From the NCBI GenBank assembly GCA_036877525.1, contig JAZGTH010000100.1, positions 992,001 through 1,056,000 on the forward strand: DNA of 64,000 nucleotides, read 5' to 3'. Below, in pieces: positions 1 through 11,190 of the stretch (position 1 is its first letter; the number at the start of each line of letters is the position of its first letter). This DNA comes from Chromobotia macracanthus (Eukaryota; Chordata; Actinopteri; Cypriniformes; Botiidae). A program made the position numbers and the translations under genes. The notes under the pieces are model-generated. The model did no database searches. It had not been told where the DNA came from and saw nothing but the letters and a program-made list of their open reading frames with translations.

Positions 1-1207
1 GTGTTTAAAATGATCAGTCTCTCGGTGAGCTGAGAGAGAGAAAGAGGGAGAGAGAAAGGGTCATCTTGGGTCAGATGAAAGATGTGACCCTGTCGGAGAG
101 GAGGCAGGTCACCCTCATTCTCACACTTCTCTCTGGTGACTAGCATCTGCCCTGGGCTGTCTTATGAGGATAAGGGCAAGAAAATGACATTTCTGCATCT
201 CCTGCTTACACCAGAAGTGGCTTTTACTGATGCTGTAAGCAGCCAATTACCATCACTTTATCTATACCAAGATCATATTATATATTAGGATTTCTCTACT
301 TATAAATGCCTAAGACATCAACGGGTAAATTAGGACGTAAATACAGGACCCTTTATGAGAATATACTAGGGAAGAAAAATGTGACATGCGATAACTTGCT
401 AAATAATGCAATATGCAATAATGCTTTAAGTTTCTCTGCTATCTGCAAAACTTTGACTATACATAACTTTTTAAAGTATCAAAATTATTTGGTTATTGCA
501 AACCATTGAGATATGTATCCTGCGATACGCATGTTTGCAATATTTCAATATATTGTGCAGCCCTAGAATGTAACACCTCATCAGAAAAATAAGTGCAATG
601 ATCTTTAATAAATGCAAACAGTGCAGTTTATATAATGGCTGTCCCAGTGTAAATGTAATGTAATGTCAATGAAAAAGCAATGGCTGTTAGTTAAGTACTT
701 CTGAGGCTTAAGCAGAATTATAAAAGAAACAGTCTGTCACACAAAATAGCAGTGCTGATACAATTACATGCTCCCTGAGACAAATTAACTTCATTTTCTT
801 TCTTCATAATGTATATGCATATCTCCTGGCATTTTAAGGGGAACAGCAATCATCCGCAATAGTACTGGTCCTCATTTAATTACTGCATTGCTTTAATAAA
901 CTTGAAAGGCTGGAGTGTCAAAACACATTTACCAACCCACAAAGTATTTAATGCAATTAGTGCTGATGGACTGATTTACCAGGGGCAAATAAGGACTAAA
1001 TTAATAAAAAACAATTATGTAGTACGTATCCAGCATGTCTGCTATTTTAGGAGACTACTGGAAGATGACTATATGGACTCTAACCTGTTTCTTCTGTGAG
1101 CACCGAAGCTCAGTGTGACTGAAGCACAGGCTAGGCCACAGGTCTAACATGTTTTCTGATTTGAATTCAGCTGATTTGACATTTCAGTTCACCTTGCACG
1201 TCATGAC
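1..1207. other. Non-coding stretch, no gene seen
   Basis: Neither strand holds a recognisable coding region; the short open frames (under 70 codons) match no family known to me. A GA-rich run lies near 28-59. The rest is AT-rich unique-looking sequence with no inverted-repeat ends. Confidence 0.6.
28..59. repeat. GA-rich simple repeat
   Basis: Imperfect GAGA/GGGA purine run. It is simple-sequence DNA with no gene content. Confidence 0.7.
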
Positions 1208-1209
1208 TA

Positions 1210-1415
1210 CCCAACTAACAGTTTTAGGTAAAAACGTTTCCCCAATGTTTCCATTAAGTAAGAAAAATTAATATATATAAATATAACGAAAATGTTTAAA
1301 ATGTTATTATAAACGTTTTAGGAATGCTGGAAACGTAATGATGGAAAACATTCAGTTTTTTAGATGCTGTAATAACGTTATTGCTTGGTTCTAAGAACGT
1401 TTCCTGTAAGATGGG
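1210..1415 (+). mobile_element. CCCAGCTAACA-family MITE, copy 1
   Basis: A short non-coding element starting CCCAACTAACAGTTTTAGG and ending in a degraded GTAAGATGGG. The interior carries the family blocks CATTAAGTAA and CAGTTTTTTAGATGCTGT, and ATTGCTTGGTT before the end. About 125 bp of the right half is missing relative to the longest copies. The dinucleotide TA flanks both ends (1208-1209 and 1416-1417), consistent with a 2-bp target duplication. It has no coding capacity, so it would need a transposase supplied in trans. The family name is descriptive only; I do not know its catalogue name. Confidence 0.8.
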
Positions 1416-1417
1416 TA

Positions 1418-3234
1418 GCAAGAAAGTTCCAAGAATGATGTTGTCATGACCCCATCGACTTCCATCACTGGTACATGAAGGACATTGTGATGCTCAGCCA
1501 AAGTCACATCAGTCATGGAAATGAAATGATTTTTAATCCGAGGATAAACCAGCATGATAATTGCTCACTACTCTGAGCACCAAGCTATGTATCACAGACT
1601 TCCTAATTGTAACCATGGGGATAAGCCAGAGCTCAGCTGATAGTGACAAGGATGTGCTGTTGAGGGACTGTGATTTATAGATTGTGGATTTGTTTAAAGC
1701 TTCGGTGCTTTGTAGGTTTTAGTAGGTTCGGTTCTTTGTAGGTCTAGACCTTCCAATGCACTTTTAAGATAAATTAAAATAAATGTGACATTTATGGTGC
1801 AAAAGTTAGAGTTTACATCCACCATTGATTTACCCTAAGTAGTAAATATATGTACAGTATACTTTAACCTGTTAACATGCAGGATTATACATTTACTGTA
1901 TCAAGGGTAAAATTCATTATAATGCTGTCTGGGTACTCATGCAGTTAGACAACAATGGTTATCACCAGCCTCAGCAAACCAATGCTTGTCCTGTTAAAAA
2001 AATCTATTAGCAGTTAAATTAGCCTGTGAAATCATTAGTGCCACTAGTTCAAGTCTCTCTAGTTAAATTAATTAAACTAGTTAAAACTCTAGGGTGCAAC
2101 TGTCCCCTGAGACACAAGTGCCACAATTTAAGTGCTAAGATCAGGTCAGTGCAGAATACAATCCTGAAAGCCACACAGAAATAACGTCTGTCTGTCTGTA
2201 CTTCAGTAATACAGTCTGACTACAATGCTATTATAAATGTAGCCCCAATCACACTAAAACAACCATTTTGTAGTTTGGTCTATTTAATTTGTATGCAACT
2301 AATTCTATCAATACAGAATACTATTCTCCCATACAGAACAATTTCATTTAAGAGAAGTCCACACCTTCCCTCTATAATGTCACTGGTATTAAAAATCCTA
2401 TTAAAACATCTATGGGAGCCATTTGTAATTTCTTAATTAAAATGTGAAGCACCATTAAACCACTGTGCTTTGTTCATCTTGACACACACAGTGTCTCTTC
2501 AGACAACAGATCTGTTGCTGTTTCAGGCACCTGATATTATCTTCACACTGGCTAAGCTGTTTGCCATATTGTACTGTGGCACTTATTCAAGTGTTGGGCA
2601 GTTATCAGCAGTGCACTGTGAGAAATGAAGGATGAGCTCCTGGTGAGAGCTCTGAGAGCTGGCCCAGTAACAGCTGCTAATGAGTGAATCTATGGAGTCT
2701 CCTCACAGCAGCGTAACAGAGGAATGCCACAAACAACAATGGCAGCACTTGCTATTGATTTAGCTTGATCGTCTCTCCTTGCCCCCCACATAATCGTTCT
2801 CTTTCTCTCTGTCTTTTCCTCATAAGCATTAAAGAGAGATTAGTACCCTGCAGATAAAAGAGCAGGGTCTGTAGCCTTTTGCTTTTCCTCAGAAGTCATT
2901 ATGGCTGTGATGATACTGTAAAACGTTCTTAATTTTTTAAATTCTCTTAAAAAAAAGACATCAGGCTTTTAAAAAATAACACCTGCTGACAAGAAAATCC
3001 CAGGAAGCCTTTCATGGACTGAAAAAATGTGTAAGAGATAAGACCCATCTACAGTATAAGAGCAACTGCACATTTCTGAACCAGCATGGATTGTATCAAC
3101 TTGTTTAACAGGTAAACTAACCTTTAAGAGGAAGATCTACAGTATTGAGAGGACGGACAATGACCCAAGCTGGATTAGAACTGTCATTGCCCACATAGGT
3201 ACTAAACATGCATGCCAGCTGCTACCCAGCAAAC
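1418..3234. other. Non-coding stretch, no gene seen
   Basis: AT-rich unique-looking DNA. No open frame resembles a protein and no repeat ends were found. Confidence 0.55.
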
Positions 3235-3325
3235 AGGGAACATTCAGAGAATGTTCAAAATAACATTTACATTTTTTTTACTTAATGGAAACATTAGGGA
3301 AACATTCTTACAATCTAGAATTGGG
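3235..3325 (-). mobile_element. CCCAGCTAACA-family MITE, copy 2 (internally deleted)
   Basis: Only 91 bp. It has the family right end (CCCAGCAAACAGGGAACATT) joined to the family left end (TAATGGAAACATTAGGGAAA and a degraded AATTGGG), with nearly all the interior gone. TA dinucleotides at 3233-3234 and 3326-3327 fit a 2-bp target duplication. Both termini are intact enough to count this as an inserted unit and not a random fragment. Confidence 0.75.
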
Positions 3326-3327
3326 TA

Positions 3328-5408
3328 GCCACTAGGCCAACAAACATTTTGGGTCAGCCTGGTTAGTATTCAAAAGGAGAGCTGGGCTAAAACCTTCATT
3401 AAGCACCGTGTTAAATTACCAACAAAATAAATTGCTCCAGGGACTAAAATTCACATTTTAAAAATAAGCACAAAAAGTGGAATTCATGAAAGTCTCTGGA
3501 TTTTACATAAATATTATTAACTGATATTTCTTCCATAATGACATAATAAGACCTATTTAGATCTGCCTATTCGGTCCACAAGGACTCCACAGTGCCACTA
3601 TTCAAGTTCATTTTTGGCTGGTGTTCACTATTCATAAATATAACTGAGAAATAGATGGAAAAAGGTTACAATGAAACAAACATCTATACGCTCTCTCTGA
3701 ATAATGTTTAAACACTATAAGAGTAAAACCCAACAAAGCACACTCGTATGGTACTCCTCATAAATTTCTCTTTAGGTGGCCCAAAAAACGCCTCTTACCT
3801 CTCTATCAGACACCTCCCCCATGATGATGTATGTATTTGCTAACAATTACCGCCTGCTGTCAGCCTGCATTGTTTTCAGAGTGTCATGGCTAATGAGTTT
3901 GCATCTGTGATGATAGCAGGATGCTGGTACAGCTTGGAAAAGTCACGCCGCCTTAACCTCCCTCAGACCCTTTAATGTGCCAGTTGGAAAAGGTCACCAA
4001 CCCAGCACCAGCAGGCTAGCAGAGCAAGCTAGCAAACGCTCCAAACAGGCATGTGTGTGCATGTATGTTTCTAAGCCAAGTCGGCTGGGCAGCGGGTTTT
4101 GGCCGCCTGTACATGTTGTCATCCCTAGCGATAACAATCCAACTAAGGCTTCCAATTTTCCAATGACATGCATCCACTGCCGCTCTGATGCGCAGGGTGC
4201 CACTCAAGCAAAAACTTTTTCTCAATTTAACAAGCCCCCTCTGACCTTTTCCGTGGCCAACCCTGGCTCTGTGCTTTTGTACTGACATTTGTACATACAT
4301 ATGTGCTGAAACCAGCCATGTGCTCTGTGACTGCCTTTGTTCTCACAGGCTTCTCTGACATCACTGAGAACGAATGGCAGTCTCTGAACTCTACTCCTTT
4401 CATGCATCTATCAGGAAGGGACGTGCAAATCTACTTATTTTTAGAAGTGACTAGTTAGGAACAATTGGCCAACTGGAAGCTCAAAAAAAACAAAAACAGC
4501 ACCAGATACTACATAACAGCAAAAAAAGGAACCATTTAAAGATACAACCTTTATAAGAAGAAATATACCACCAACAAAAATCTAAACAACAACAAAAACC
4601 TACATAAATCAAGCAAACTAAATGACTAACTAAATAATTGGGACAAATTATGACTTGCAAAGTCCCTGGAGACATTGATGAGGGAAGGAAAATCATTCAG
4701 TAAAACAATTATATAATTTACCTTCACCCTTACTAATATTCTGCACTATCCCATTTACAACATTCCAAGACATTTATAATTCTAGACACAACATTCCCAG
4801 CTAGTCCTATCATCATACTAGTTTTTGAGCCATAAATGTCTAATATATGTAATTCTGAACCAATCACAACTAGTGTATGAGAAATCAGTAGCATGGCACA
4901 TCTGCAGAAGCATACAGGTTTGTGATTCATCTATACTAGTTAATTGTTGGACAACTAGTCAACTATTATGACCTTTAAGGTATGGATCAGATTTCAGCTT
5001 GACCCTGATTTGGCTATCTAAAATATCAATGATCAACATTGTTCTAATATGGAAAGCAATCGTGCTTTCCAAAATGCTTAATTCTGTTTCGATATGACCT
5101 GATAAGACTGTGACTCTGCATGCAGCTCTCTCATCTCAGCATTCACATTCTGTTTTTTGACAGTTGTGAGGACCCTCAGGAGATGCATATGTTACACACA
5201 GCAGTGAATCTGTTTTGCTGACGCTACACATTGATGCCTGCTCGGTTTCTTTCAATTATAAAAATTGAATAATGTGAAAATTGATTTGCCTCATTTGTGA
5301 GCTGAGCAGACCATTATATCAAAGCATTGTTCCAACTGAGAATTTCCGATTTCATATGGCAACTTCACATTGTGCAGTTTAAACTGCTTAATTAATCCAC
5401 TGGAGAAC
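3328..5408. other. Non-coding stretch with one possible conserved block
   Basis: No coding region recognised. The block at about 3820-3985 is mixed-composition, repeat-free sequence (TGCTAACAATTACC, GGCTAATGAGTTTGCAT) of the kind often found in conserved non-coding elements, but conservation cannot be judged from one genome. Overlapping open frames at 3977-4407 on both strands match nothing known. Confidence 0.5.
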
Positions 5409-5805
5409 TTCAAAGAAAAGTTTACGCAAACATGAAACTTCTGTCATTATTTACCCACCGTCATATCGTTCTAAACCCGTATGCTGTCTTTTTTATAGAA
5501 CACACACAAAAAAGACAAAGCACTTGGAAGCAGAATGCACATGAAATGTCAAATTATTAGTGAATAGTGACTAAATTACATTCCACACTAGGACAAGTCT
5601 CGCAGGACATCAAAAGACCTACAGCGAATAGAATACAGCACTGTATAGACTACATTTTTAGTGCTTTTTGTCCTTTTTGGAGCTAGAGCTATCACCGTAT
5701 GGAAAAGAGCTGCATCTAAATAACACATATAATGTAGAGTAATTAATAAATACATAGAGTAAATAATTGACAGAATTTAGATTTTTGTGTGAACTATCCC
5801 TTTAA
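5409..5805 (+). mobile_element. TTAAAGGGATAGTTCAC-type MITE
   Basis: About 400 bp bounded by inverted ends. The right end reads GTGAACTATCCCTTTAA, and the left end is a diverged complement (TTCAAAGAAAAGTTTACGC) followed by CTGTCATTATTTACCCACC. I recognise this as a very common cyprinid interspersed element whose ends read TTAAAGGGATAGTTCACCC. The interior includes GTGCTTTTTGTCCTTTTTGG and TATGGAAAAGAG, also typical of that family. It has no coding capacity. Recognition is from memory of the family, not a database search. Confidence 0.75.
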
Positions 5806-6344
5806 GATCATATTTTTTTCACCCCCAAATAATGAATCCACCTTTATGTAAGAGCACGAGTTTAGTTTACAAACTTGACAGGAAACATTACTAGAAACAA
5901 ATTAGGTGTATTACATGTGGACACCAATCATAAAAACGTGACTGCTCTTGTCGGCAGCAACACGCATTTACAAGCTGTTAAGTCATGCTGTAGGTGTAAA
6001 AAAAGGGTGAACTCTTGCAATATACCCATCAAGCATATCAGAGCAGCGGATTACAGAGCTTTGAATTCTGTGGCCTTGGGTTTATCCACTGTGAGAACGA
6101 TAAGAATGCTGAGCAGGTTATGGACCTTAGCTTCAGAGAAACAAACAGCATTGCTCATTAAACTCTCCTTTGCTGCTGTGCATGTTGATTAAAACCAAAA
6201 GCACTATTTCAGAGACAAACTTTAAGACGTAACAGACTACACCTCAAAAAGTATGATGAATATTGTAATTTTTAAAAATTACTCTGACCTCGCTGGTGGA
6301 TAGTGTTATATTTACCTTTATGCATTTTATTATGTATTATATAT
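5806..6344. other. Non-coding stretch, no gene seen
   Basis: A 105-codon open frame at 5875-6192 shows no recognisable domain and is probably chance. No repeats are obvious. Confidence 0.5.
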
Positions 6345-6458
6345 ATGCAAATACTGTTTTTAAAGCATTCAAGGCATACATTTGTGTGTTCTCTGCAAAT
6401 CAAACCCATGATCTTGGCGTGGCTATTGCACTGCTCTACCAGGCAGCTACACGAATAT
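6345..6458 (-). mobile_element. tRNA-derived SINE fragment (same family as at 25.3 kb)
   Basis: On the minus strand the head reads GTAGCTGCCTGGTAGAGCA (A-box-like), followed by a B-box-like GGTTTGATTTG about 35 bases later. Towards the low-coordinate side it continues into AAATGTATGCCTTGAATGC, which parallels the body of the SINE at 25266-25411. The RNA polymerase III boxes are degraded, so it is unlikely to be transcribed. A CCCAGCTAACA element abuts the head end. Confidence 0.6.
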
Positions 6459-6786
6459 CCCGGCTAACAATTTTAGGTTGTAAGAAGGTTTCCCTAACAT
6501 TTCCATTAAATAACAAAAATGTTATTTAGAATGTTTTAGGAACATCCAAAACGTCCAGTTTTTTAGATATTATATTAACATTATTGCTTGGTTATAAAAA
6601 CTTAATTCAATTAACTTTTTTTATTCTGTAATTTTTGTTAAAGTTCCACTAACAACAAAAGAATAACGTTTTTGATATATGTAATATATAAAGTTAAAAC
6701 TTTCAACTAACGTTACTGCAAGAACGTTTTTGATAACTTTTAGAGAACTTTAACCGACTATCAGAGAACACTGCCTGTTAGTTGGG
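6459..6786 (+). mobile_element. CCCAGCTAACA-family MITE, copy 3 (near full length)
   Basis: A 328-bp copy with both termini: CCCGGCTAACAATTTTAGG at left and CTGCCTGTTAGTTGGG at right. Between them are the family blocks for the CCAGTTTTTTAGAT motif, ATTGCTTGGTTAT, and a TATATGTAATATATAAAG core. The flanking dinucleotide is AT on both sides (6457-6458 and 6787-6788). This is one of the copies showing that the 2-bp duplication is not always TA. It is non-coding. Confidence 0.85.
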
Positions 6787-6788
6787 AT

Positions 6789-7940
6789 GCTGATAAGATA
6801 AATGAAAAATAAGGAGACAGAATAAGAGAGAGAAAGAGATGAAGAGAACTGTGTGAGAGCTTAATTAAACATGTTATGTAAAAACCCTCAGGCTACAACA
6901 CGAATGATTCACTTCACCCTCAAGATAACACAGAAAAACACTAGAACAAAGAGACAACGCTCCTGGCGCAAACACCGCTCATACATAACAAAGGCTGACT
7001 GGATGGCTGATATATCACAATTATATCAGGAACTGCATGCGACAATATTTGCACACAATTAATAAGGCAGTAAATAGGGGCTTACCTGTTCATTTAGAAG
7101 ACAGACACAGCAGGCAAGCATAAAAGCAGAAAGAAAACAATATCAATATATTTTATATATGTAAGGTGCATTCAGTACATATGTCTTTGTTTCATTGCTC
7201 CAGTAGGAACTGCAGTTAAAACCTTTCATTTAAACATTTATACTATATGGTGAATTGTAAACATACTGATCCATAGCATCAGTTTGGGACTAAGCTGTTG
7301 ACTCTGTTATGTTTTTTCCTGACTGCAGTAGCTTATCTACTTGTTTGGCTTGTTTGGTTTGTTTGTTTGTTTGTTTGTGCTTTGTAAAGAACCTGTGAAA
7401 GCACTATGTAAGGTAAGAGTATTATTTGTGTTATTATTTGTACTAACTCATCACTTGCGTGAAGGGCTTGGTTGTGATAGCACATCCTTTATCCAAAATT
7501 AACTTTTTTATTTTTGTGTACAGCTTTTTAATTAATAAATGACTACCAAGTATCCTAAAAAGACAGTGTCACAGCACAAACACAATAACGGGTGAATCTG
7601 AAATGCTTCTTTGCAATGAGCAGACATTTCATCCAGCAAGAGCCTACTTGATGTCTACCTGCACTAAGAAAGCTAAATAATGACTCTTCTGGAAGCCAGA
7701 GCTGTGACATTCAGACAGAAGCGATTAGATAGCGCTGACTCAAAGAGCAGACCTCAGAGAGGTCCAATCTGTCAAACAGATGCATGAATGCCAGTTTGTA
7801 TGCAGTTATTTCTTTTAAGAGAAGCACGTGCTTCCTACCCCCACAAAGCATTCTTCATAACAGAGGGTTAGATATATATCGTAGAACTCCTGAATAGTCT
7901 TATGAAAAAGAACTGGCTTGTGTCATGACACCTCCTAAGT
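6789..7940. other. Non-coding stretch with a (GTTT)n tract
   Basis: No gene recognised. A GTTT-rich simple repeat lies at about 7341-7378; otherwise the sequence is unique and AT-rich. Confidence 0.55.
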
Positions 7941-8209
7941 CCCAGCTAACAGTGAACATTCTCAGAACATTCGCTAAAATCCTTATTAAATGTATACATA
8001 TATACACATATATATCATAAACATTATTCTTTAGCAGTTTAAAAATGTTTTAAAAATGTTACAGAGTTAAAAAAAATTACTCTTATAACAAGAAATAAAC
8101 TTCTAAAAAACTGGATGAATGCTCCTAAAATGTTCAAAATAACATTAACTTTTTGTTACTTAATGGAAATGTTGCGAAAGTATTCTAATGTTTAACCAAT
8201 ATTAGCAGG
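7941..8209 (-). mobile_element. CCCAGCTAACA-family MITE, copy 4
   Basis: The reverse-oriented copy begins CCCAGCTAACAGTGAACATTC and contains the complement of the family interior (AAAAAACTGGATGAATG, TACTTAATGGAAATGTT). It ends in a degraded ATTAGCAGG. The terminal bases are too eroded to decide the target duplication. Confidence 0.75.
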
Positions 8210-10464
8210 TATGGGCCTATGTATTGGCTGATTTAATTCCAATTCCGATTCATTCATTCATTAACATTAGCACTCTGCCCTTACTGGGTTCTAGGTGAGG
8301 AGGTTTTTGTGATGGCCAGACAGACAGGAGAACTGGGTCAGGATAATGGGCAGGAAAGTAGCACAGGGAGCTGCCCAGGAAAAGTTCCCTGCTGGGACAC
8401 AATGTATTTTTGAATAGGTGTGAACGATCATGGAATTTAGAGCGGGCACAATTCCATAAAACTCATATGGCTGCAACAGAGGTGGCAGGTGCGTCTGAGC
8501 AAGGCTAGCTGCGACGATCTCGCCAACATGCTACAAATAATGTTTAACAACTACTTTGACACTTCCACTGTAAAAAGGCATAGATTAAAACATTGGAATG
8601 GTCTTGGAATTTTATGCCTCAATACTGAATCGACCAAATGAAAACAGGAATGAATTGAAAAATCTGTATTTCTATTCAACCCTACAGCCAGATCTATTTA
8701 TCAAAACTTTTGCTTTTCGTTTTTGAACAGTTTCATATTTCTTTATTACCAAAAGATAAAAAATGAGTCCGTTAATATATAATAATCTGGTAATCAATGG
8801 CTGTTTCCAAAGTCTGATTTTAAACAGTGCATGTCCTAGTATCAGAATGCACGTCAGAGGCTAAATAATGCGTTCATGAACATTCTTCTCATTAATGCCT
8901 GTTCTGCTTCATTAGGCTCTGGGCTGCTGCCAATGAGATCGTCCATCATGCGCGCGCACACACACACGTCACAGTGGATTCACATAATTCCACACATCAT
9001 TTCCAATTGACATATTACTTCATTCTAAGGACCGAATTATGTATCAATCTTTCCATCTTTTCATCCATCCATCCACCTCTTTTTAATTTATCTCCATAGG
9101 GCACGTACATCGGACGATCAATTAGAGAACTTTTCAGTTGGAGGGCTTAATTACTTCTCATGTTCTCAGCCATCTGGCAGGTCCTCTGGCACCTTCTCTC
9201 ATCTGGTGCAAACTGATTGATACCCAGAGTGATGAAGATCCCCTCTTGCTATCTTCTGCTTTAAAACACTGCAAATCTCAGAGGAACCACACAAACAGAA
9301 AACATCCGCTGCTTATTAGTTCCCAGCTATGATGATACCCTGATGTGTCACACAGTGTTAGAACTTCAGATAAATGCTAGTGTCCTAACCAGAAAATTAA
9401 AGCTATTTTTGTGTGTATTTTGTTCAGCTACTGCAAAACTACATTTGGTGGATTGCATGGTTTGTATTTGTGTGGCATCATGATGGGTAGCCACACCCAC
9501 AAATACTCACAAACCACTCCCACTTATGTATATGAAACTTCAAACATGAACAAGTTTAGAAGAAATTGGTTATTTGAGAAACATTGTATATCGTATTACT
9601 TGTATCGTAGGTATCAAATTACTAATCCTACAAAGCATGTGCTAGTCTTATGCTCTTCAGAATGTTTAGTGCATTAAAAATGCAGGAAAGCGTGCAAACA
9701 TAGTACCCCAAACCATGCATGGAATTATGCCATGCATGGTTAAGAAACTATGTGAGTTTAAGTGTGGCTGTTAAGGTCTAACTCAAGAAGCCTGCAATAA
9801 AAAAAAATGTTAAAATCTAGTTGCAGTGAGTTGACAAAGGTCACTATAAAGTTTAAGCCCTTTTCTTGAAAGATTTGTTGTTGAATTAAAAAAAGAAAGG
9901 AGTTTTGAGTTTCTGTGCTGTATAGCTATCAAGGGACAAAACAATGGTGGATTTTTAAGATTCCCATTAGTGTGTCAGTAAACAATTTAGATTCCTATGG
10001 GATTCTGTAAGCAGTCTAGTCAGGGGTTTTAATCTACAGTAACCAAACCCAGTGCCACCTCAGCCTGCTGCAAACCCATGGGTTTCTGTTTTTGCCATTT
10101 TTGAGCGGATGCAGACAGTGAGTGAATCTATGTGATGTAGAGAGAGAGAGATCGTGGAAGAGAGAGAAACCTCCTCTTAGAGTTGTGGCTGTGTCAGCAG
10201 AGAGTGCAGACTGATCGAATGCTTCAAACCACACCAAAGGTCAATTAGATCAGTCGTCCCTGTCACAAACTGCCCTATTCTGCCACTGTGGCTGCAGGAG
10301 GACCATCCCTGACCTACAGTGAACCAACATCTTAAACACATACAGTACATGGCGAAAAATACTGTAAGCATAACCTGCTAATTCCATGGCTTTCATTTTT
10401 AGTAAAGTTAAACCTTTATGCTACAGCCCATTAAAGACATTTTAGAAATCATTACGTGCTTCTA
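8210..10464. other. Non-coding stretch with a small perfect hairpin
   Basis: No coding region recognised. Short CA/GC and CATC simple repeats occur near 8950 and 9060. A perfect 12-bp inverted repeat (AACCATGCATGG, 7-base loop) sits at 9711-9741. The block at 9125-9330 is of mixed composition and could be conserved non-coding DNA. Confidence 0.5.
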
Positions 10465-11190
10465 ACACTAATGACCTTCTAAATTGTGTGTCCAACTTTG
10501 AGCAATAGTTTGAGGAGGGCACTTTCCTGTTCCAGCAAGATAAAGCTCCTGTGCACAAAGCAATGTCTATAAAGATGGTTTAGTGAATCTGTTGTAAAAG
10601 AATAATAGTCTAGGCCTGAACCACACTGAAGACCTCTAGGATGAATTAAAATGGCAGCTGTGAGCCAGACCCTATCATCCAAGATCAGTGCCTGACCTCA
10701 CTAATGCTCCTCCAGGAGCAAATTCACACAACCATGTTCCAACATCTAGAGGAAAACCTTCCCAGCTAACAATTGTAGGTTGTAAGAATGTCCCCCTTAC
10801 ATGTCTATTAAGTAACAAAAATGTTACAAATTTTATTTTGAAAGTCCTTTAGAACATTGGACATTCAAAATGTCCAGTTTTTTAGAAGTTGCATTAATGT
10901 TATTGCTTGGTTATTCAAACATTATACCAACATTTTGTAATTCTGTAATGTTTTTAAAACATTCCGCTAACTACTTAAGAATAACGCCTTATATGTAGGA
11001 TATATAACGGTAAAAAAGTTCAGCTAACATTTCTGCAAGAATGCTTTTTGAAACCATGAGACAACTTTAGACAACTTTTCCCTGTTAGCTGGGTTTCCAG
11101 AAGAATGAAAGCAATATGAGAGAATCTGAATAAAATTTTACAATTAAGTGTTAAACATACAGGTTTCCCATATTTGGGCCATGCAGTATT
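10465..11190 (+). pseudogene. Degenerate 3' half of a Tc1-like transposon (relic A), split by a MITE
   Basis: From about 10465 to 10760 the sequence is a decayed 3' part of a Tc1-like transposase gene. TTTCCTGTTCCAGCAAGATA would encode the FQQD block around the second catalytic Asp. Further on come the degraded Pro-Glu/Asp region (CCTGAACCACACTGAAGACC), the family tail AATGCTCCTCCAGGAGC, and CCATGTTCCAACATCTAGAG. A 333-bp MITE interrupts it at 10761-11093. The relic then resumes with TCCAGAAGAATGAAAGC and runs to a degraded terminus resembling CATACTTTTGGCCATGTAGT near 11190. Stops and frameshifts rule out function. The 5' half, including the DNA-binding region, is absent. The family is recognised from a common fish Tc1-like repeat recalled from memory. 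Confidence 0.7.
10761..11093 (+). mobile_element. CCCAGCTAACA-family MITE, copy 5 (full length, nested in Tc1 relic)
   Basis: A 333-bp copy with clean termini: CCCAGCTAACAATTGTAGG at left and TTCCCTGTTAGCTGGG at right. TT flanks both ends (10759-10760 and 11094-11095). Because the host is a recognisable Tc1 relic, the pre-insertion site can be inferred as a continuous CCTTTCCAGAAG, which fits a 2-bp TT duplication. The interior carries several AACGTT-derived hexamers and no open frame of note. Confidence 0.85.

Noticed and set aside
4481..4696. Cys/Trp/Phe-rich 71-codon minus-strand frame resembling a membrane peptide
   Set aside because: The hydrophobicity comes from A-rich sequence on the plus strand; no start context, homologue or neighbouring exon.
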